Source: Gnetum montanum (taxonomy: Eukaryota > Streptophyta > Gnetopsida > Gnetales > Gnetaceae). Taken from it: a stretch of DNA of 62,000 nucleotides. Within the stretch, counting starts at the first letter, position 1. Every line of letters begins with the position of its first letter. Made by a program: the position numbers and the translations under genes. Where the stretch lies: positions 1 through 62,000 of the forward strand of contig MNCI01000920.1 of the NCBI GenBank assembly GCA_015680685.1, read 5' to 3'. The notes beneath the pieces are model-generated. The model worked only from the letters and a program-made list of their open reading frames with translations, had not been told where the DNA came from and made no database searches. Below are positions 57,350 to 62,000 of the stretch, in pieces.

Positions 57350-59299
57350 TCATTTGAGGCCCTCAGTTCTTTTAAGTTTTTTTTTCCACATTTTTTTCTT
57401 ATTCAATTTTTTTACAAGTTTTTGTTTTACACATTTTTTTTTACACCTTTTTTTTTACACATTTTTGTTTTACAAATTTCTTTAACTCTTCTTGTTTTTT
57501 GTCTTACAACGTCATTATACTTTTTCATTGTGTGTGTGTGTGTGTGATCCATCTTGTAAGTTTGTCATTTAATAAGTGTTCTTAATGNTTTATTAAGTGT
57601 TCTTAATGGTGGTATGAACTATTTTTATATTGATTGCTAATGTTTGGTTTTTACCTTTAAGTTATGATGTTGATACTAAGGTATGTTTCTTTTGATATAG
57701 TAGGCAATTAGTCCACTTTATCCATACATCCATGACTTTCTATGGTCTCTCTCGGCTTGGAAATGTACAGTCCCTTCTAAACAAGATCTCTAAAGAATCG
57801 GTAACTGGGCATTTCTCAAACTAAGGAAGGACTCAAGGATTGAAAAGGGTATGACTTCAAGGAAACTTGATGCATTTGTGTTGGCCATTCTCTTGCGTGC
57901 TTGGATGTTTTCTTCTTGAGTTTTCTTATCACTTCGATGTTACCCAATTATCGGGAAGCTGAGAAAAAAAATAACAAAGTCTTTGCATGGTGTGGTTCTC
58001 ACACATAAACATGTAAAACACAAAAAAAAAAATAAACAAACTGTGAGAATTCAAAGCACACCCCTTAGACGAAATAACCCTATGGGCTACAAGCACTGGT
58101 TATGGAACTAAAATACAAATATTCCCTCTAACTAAGGCCCTTCTTACTTCCCATTCTCTCCTCCTTATTTCGTTGGAATGGTGGTGGCTCTTGGGTGAAG
58201 GCATTCTTGTTACTTCAAGTGGATGGTTTAGCTGAATGCATTAATGTGAAGTCACTAGATGTGGTTTGTTTGAGGCTGGACTTGGAATGAGATATGCTAA
58301 GTCACATTAATCATGAATTACACAAGGGGCTGTACACCACCTTGTTCTTTGGATTCCATTACATTCTCTTCTCTCCATCCTTCTCTCCATTGTTCACCTC
58401 ATTGTTGGTTGTATCATTAGTCTATATTTTGGTTGAAGCATTGTTTTTTTTTTTTGGTAAATTCTTGCGGTTAAGACTTTAACTCTTGTTCCACATGACA
58501 TTCCTAGAGCCTACAGATTCTTTGAATGTGGGTTTGTCAGGGCATTAAGGGCATGAGCCTGCTTTGGGGAGGACCCACTGACATTCCTATTTGGTGCACC
58601 AGTTAAATTCTTTTCCCTAACATTTTTGCAATTTATATTATTTTTTTCTTTTCCATCTTGACATCCATTTCATCAATGTTATAGTTGTCTCTTTTTCTCC
58701 ATCTTTCTTGTTCTTTATTCTTTCTTCGTTTTATTGCTACCGGAGGTTCGCTCTTACTCATGGGGGTCCAGACCCAAATTTTTTCGATTTTTCTCCTAAC
58801 CCCTACACCTTTGGTAGTCACCACTATGATATCTCTAGATTTGTATCAACCATACCACAACTAAGCCAATGGACCTTTCACCGAAGCAAGGTATCAATTG
58901 CATTATGATTCATTTACCCTTGCTAATATAAGACTGTGTTGTGTGTGCAGATGGAAATTATACAACAATGGATTAGATCTAGAAGGAACACTTGGAATGG
59001 AACGGTGCTAAAGTAGCTATGCAAGGAGCAAGATCGATGGCGCGCTTACAGATGGACAATGAAAGGCGTAATTTTGGTGTTGGCGATAGCAAAACTTCTT
59101 TCTCTCTCTCTCTCAGCTGCCAACTAAGGCCAGATGTCAAATGTAATAAGGTGTTCACTTTTGTTTTCATGAACATCAGTTTTGTCTTGTCTTGTAATGA
59201 TGATCCGTTCACATGTCATCCCATTAGTTCCATGTGAGTTAATAATCCCATACCATCCCAATATTTTGTAAGGAACTTGAGGATGAGTTTTTATTCAGT
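57350..59299 (+). other. Noncoding 3' region of D
   Basis: T-rich at 57370-57500, a (GT)n run at 57529-57545, then sequence matching E 26700-27800 and, from about 59150, E 31380-31530. The join near 58640-58900 marks a deletion relative to E. A possible acceptor GTTGTGTGTGCAG ends at 58950. No frame here has support. Confidence 0.65.
57588..57588. other. Contig join (n) with duplicated overlap
   Basis: TAAGTGTTCTTAATG occurs on both sides of the n (57573-57587 and 57594-57608). Confidence 0.85.
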
Positions 59300-59309
59300 C
59301 ATGGGGGTA
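59300..59309 (+). other. Polypurine tract of D
   Basis: CATGGGGGTA, identical to E (31531-31540), directly before the 3' LTR. Confidence 0.8.
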
Positions 59310-60116
59310 TGATGGGACACGATATCGCGTCCGCTGTGATATCGCATCCCATGCGATATCGCGTATGCGGTATTGCAGTCCACCGCCAAGTCTATGAATC
59401 AAAGGCGACTCTCCCTTTGTTTCTCGTCTAGATCTAGATCCTTAGCGAAACTTTGGTAGTTTTACCTCTCCAGAGATAGAATATTTTCCATGTGCCCGCA
59501 GTAGGAGCTCCAAAGTGAATGGATGTTTATTCAAGCAAATATTGTACCTGAACACATGTTTGTGTATGATAATTAAGACGAACTTCTTGGATAAACCTTG
59601 TAGTGCATAGAATAGGCTAATTAGGACTTTATTTATTGTTATTTACTATTTATTATTTACATGATTTATTAGTCATTAAATCTCTTTCAACCTTCTCTCC
59701 TAGTTAAGTACCTCAGTACGACCGCTTCAAGCATGTGTGTTACGCTTGGTGATCCCACCAATGACTAGCGTTTGGTAACCAAGGTTGCATTGGTTCAAGG
59801 TGTGAACGGTAAGTGGGAATGAATGCTGACGCTAGGTTAATTAATACTTAGTTAGTTAGTTAAAGTTAGTAATTAGTCTCTTCACCCTTCACCTTATCAG
59901 CATAGGAGATAAAACTGAAAAGACATAAAAATCATATACCTTAGACTTACTTAACCATACACCATGAAAACTACAAGTAAGTTTGGGAAGACAACGAATA
60001 ATTAACCTTAAGTGTTCCATGAGGCATGTAGGCACTTAGTTTGCGGAGTTCACCAGATCGCAAGTGCTATGCTCGTATTCGTATGGTTGAGTGTAGGGGT
60101 ACCTCATCATTCATCA
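59310..60116 (+). mobile_element. Element D 3' LTR
   Basis: 807 bases, TGATGGGAC to TTCATCA, followed by ACATG. U3 palindromes are rearranged relative to the 5' LTR. Confidence 0.9.
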
Positions 60117-60121
60117 ACATG

Positions 60122-61010
60122 TTACCTACCGAGTTGCACCCTACATAGATCACGTGGCCATTCCAGCAATGGGGACTAGATATCATAGGACCCATAGCAC
60201 CTAAGTATTCTATAGGGCATAGCTTCATTATTACTGCCACTGAGTACTTCAAGAAGTGGGAAAAAGCTATACCCCTTAGGAAGATCACATCTCAATAGGT
60301 TTGCCACTTCGTCTTGGACAACATTGTAATAAGGTTTGGTCTTCCCATAACTATTGTGACAGATAATAGGCCATAGTTTAGTAGTGCGAAAACCAAAACC
60401 TTCTGTAGCAACCTTGCATTAGGCAATCTTTCTTGTCACCATATTACCCGCAAGCCAATGGTCAGGTAGAAGCTACAAACAAAGCCATCATCAACTTGCT
60501 CAAAAGAATGCTTAGCAGCAATAAGAAGCAATGACATGAGCAAATCCTCTATGTGCTCTAAGCCTACCGTACAACGTGTAGGATGGCTACAGGTAAGACC
60601 CCCTATAGCCTAGTCTATAGATATGAAGTGGTGTTGCCTCTTGAATTGTAGATACCATCATTGTGGATGATCCTTTCAAGTGTTGTAAACGAGGCACAAA
60701 ATAATGAGTTGAGGATCATCGATCTCGACTCCCTAGAGGAAGAGCATGCACAAACACTGAGCCATATCAAATGGTATCAGAACAAGCAGTAGTAAAAGAA
60801 TCATGCAGACCTACATCGATGGCCGATTAAAAAGGGGGACCTAGTCCTCAAAGCTGTGCATGAACATGTGCACATGTTTTCAGCAAATTGGGAAGGTCCA
60901 TTCGTAGTCACAAAAGCCTATAAGAATGGAGCCTTCAAGCTGGCAGACATGGATGGTAAAGAGTTTGCAAACCCTGTAAATCATTTGTACTTAAAGCCAT
61001 ACTTCATCTA
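60122..61010 (+). pseudogene. Element B integrase, catalytic core and C-terminus
   Basis: Continues from 53067 across D. Core blocks in one frame with stops: ITWPFQQWGLDIIGPIAPKY (first Asp), FIITATEYFKKWEKAIPL, VIRFGLPITIVTDNRP (second Asp), then a one-base shift to QANGQVEATNKAIINLLKRM (Glu). The C-terminal part ends with NGAFKLADMDGKEFANPVN and LKPYF. It agrees with Tat integrases. About five stops plus frame changes make it nonfunctional. Confidence 0.8.
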
Positions 61011-61037
61011 ATGTAGAGGCAAGGTAAGCATCATAGT

Positions 61038-61512
61038 CTGCCATGACTATAAACTGGCACACATATTCTGCTGAGACTATAAAATGGCATTCACAGTCTG
61101 CCATGACTATAAACTAGCACAGATAGTTTGCTATGACTATAAACTAGCATAGATAGTCTGCTATGACTATAAATTGACATCCATAGTCTGCTATGACTAT
61201 AAACTAGCATCCATTGTCCGCTACGACTATAAACTAGCAACCATAGTCTGCCATGACTATAAACTGGCACTCATAGTCCGCTATGACTATAAACTGGCAC
61301 AGACCATCTACCATGACGTAAAACTAGCAAAGCACGTCCACTATGACGTAAAACTAGCATAGTTGGTCTGCTACGACCTTAAACTGGCCCATCCACCATC
61401 TGCTACGATGATAAACTAGCATAGTGGTCTGCTAGGACCTTAAACTAGCACATCATGGTTTGCTAGGACCTTAAACCAATACATCTGATGGTCTACCAGG
61501 ATCTTAAACTGG
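61038..61512. repeat. Tandem array, 30-base unit, about 16 copies, after B integrase
   Basis: Unit: GTCTGCTATGACTATAAACTAGCATCCATA-type, read from 61038; later units change to GACGTAAAACTAGC and GACCTTAAACTAGC, linking it to the arrays at 43790 and 50050. The plus frame 61174-61362 is a repeat artefact. Confidence 0.9.
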
Positions 61513-62000
61513 GTTCGTAGCACAACGTTTTCAGTGTGCATCCATGACCCTACAAGCAAGTGAATGTGCACAATTCCAACATGGGGTGGAACGTTGTAGT
61601 TCCAGAATGCAGTTCATGATGCCAAGAAAACATCCTATGGAATATATGCAATGCCATTGCCACTGGCATCTTGTTGATCCTCTGGAGATGTCATTTGATA
61701 TATTACTGATCTTTCGGAGCTACTGCTATCATAGCTAGTCAACCTGGTAGTAGCTCCTATGGTTGGCGCCTACTGTTGGAGTCCCAGCACTATTGTGGCC
61801 CAGCCACAAAGTTGCTACCTCTTGATCTTATTTAGGCTCAAAAGACATTCATATGTTAGGCTTCTCACCTTACAACTGAACTACATGATGTTTGCCTTGG
61901 ACGGGGATTCCTGAATACTCGCATCACTACAACTCCTAGCCTCCTCAATGCCAACCCTCCATGTTGATGCTGCTAGAACTGTTGCTGGCCTTTCTAGTTT
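61513..62000 (+). other. Untranslated 3' region of B
   Basis: No gene, repeat or LTR start recognised. The 3' LTR of B and the rest of F should follow outside the window. Confidence 0.5.

Larger units (their letters stand above)
53068..60116 (+). mobile_element. Element D: gag-protease-only Athila retrotransposon
   Basis: LTRs at 53068-53863 and 59310-60116 both begin TGATGGGAC and end ATCA; target duplication ACATG (53063-53067 and 60117-60121) is perfect. Between them are a tRNA-Asp primer site, gag, protease and a polypurine tract, but no RT, RNase H or integrase. Its gag, protease and untranslated parts align with E, so it looks like a deletion derivative of that family that moved with help from an autonomous relative. 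In about 205 bases of R/U5 I counted some 16 differences between LTRs. Confidence 0.9.
37820..62000 (+). mobile_element. Element B: Tat-lineage Ty3/gypsy with dual RNase H and antisense gene, right end outside
   Basis: Order on plus: LTR (about 37820-39570), primer-like motif, gag-protease (39976-43668), array (43790-44000), antisense gene (49807-44144, minus), array (50050-50310), RT (50618-51785), RNase H, archaeal-type second RNase H (52245-52620), integrase split by D, array (61038-61512). The second RNase H places it in Tat. It lies inside F gag. Start position is approximate because the second LTR is not in the window. Confidence 0.85.

Noticed and set aside
57529-57545. (GT)n run as a regulatory element
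   Set aside because: Short simple repeat without other support.
61174-61362. Plus frame with a 10-residue period (YDYKLA)
   Set aside because: It follows from the 30-base tandem array, not from a gene.

Overview
The window is plant nuclear DNA made almost wholly of nested, mostly decayed LTR retrotransposons. Evidence for a land plant: Tat, Athila, chromovirus and copia lineages, a tRNA-Asp primer site typical of Athila, TATA-box LTR promoters, GT-AG introns, and a remnant resembling a plant E(z)/SWINGER-type Polycomb gene. Depth of nesting and decay suggest a large genome, perhaps a gymnosperm, but species cannot be fixed. No tRNA, rRNA, CRISPR or intact host gene was seen. Four single n characters (20152, 21266, 50453, 57588) mark contig joins, and one join leaves a mis-oriented piece.

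Layout. A (1-10030, minus, left end outside): Tat-type Ty3/gypsy with gag-protease on minus and a seven-exon gene on plus. G (10052-12994, minus): copia 5' LTR, tRNA-iMet-like primer site and gag only. C (about 12995-17490, plus): decayed Tat copy. H (about 17500-18707, minus): Athila 5' LTR with mutated primer site. I (about 18710-19385, minus): probable 3' LTR. E (19473-32448, plus): Athila with gag, protease, RT, integrase, an ORF in the env position, LTRs and target duplication ATGGA. Then an E(z)-like pseudogene (32450-33700, minus). F (34054-about 37790, minus): chromovirus remnant with gag, protease, an unknown ORF, integrase C-terminus and chromodomain. B (about 37820-62000, plus, right end outside): Tat element inserted in F, with gag-protease, a spliced antisense gene, RT, two RNases H and integrase. 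D (53068-60116, plus): gag-protease-only Athila inserted in the B integrase, target duplication ACATG.

The most interesting system is the antisense gene carried by A and B between protease and RT. It has matching GT-AG intron positions in both copies and, in B, its own TATA promoter and first exon. It encodes a degenerate FCP1/NIF phosphatase-like domain, a plant-transposon-associated domain, acidic segments, a coiled coil and an acidic tail. Because introns lie antisense to the genomic RNA they survive retrotransposition. Each element carries one short dyad motif both upstream of its LTR TATA box and in or near its antisense gene: GCGTATACGC in A, GCTACGCTA/TAGCGTAGC in B. A shared regulator of both promoters is a testable inference.
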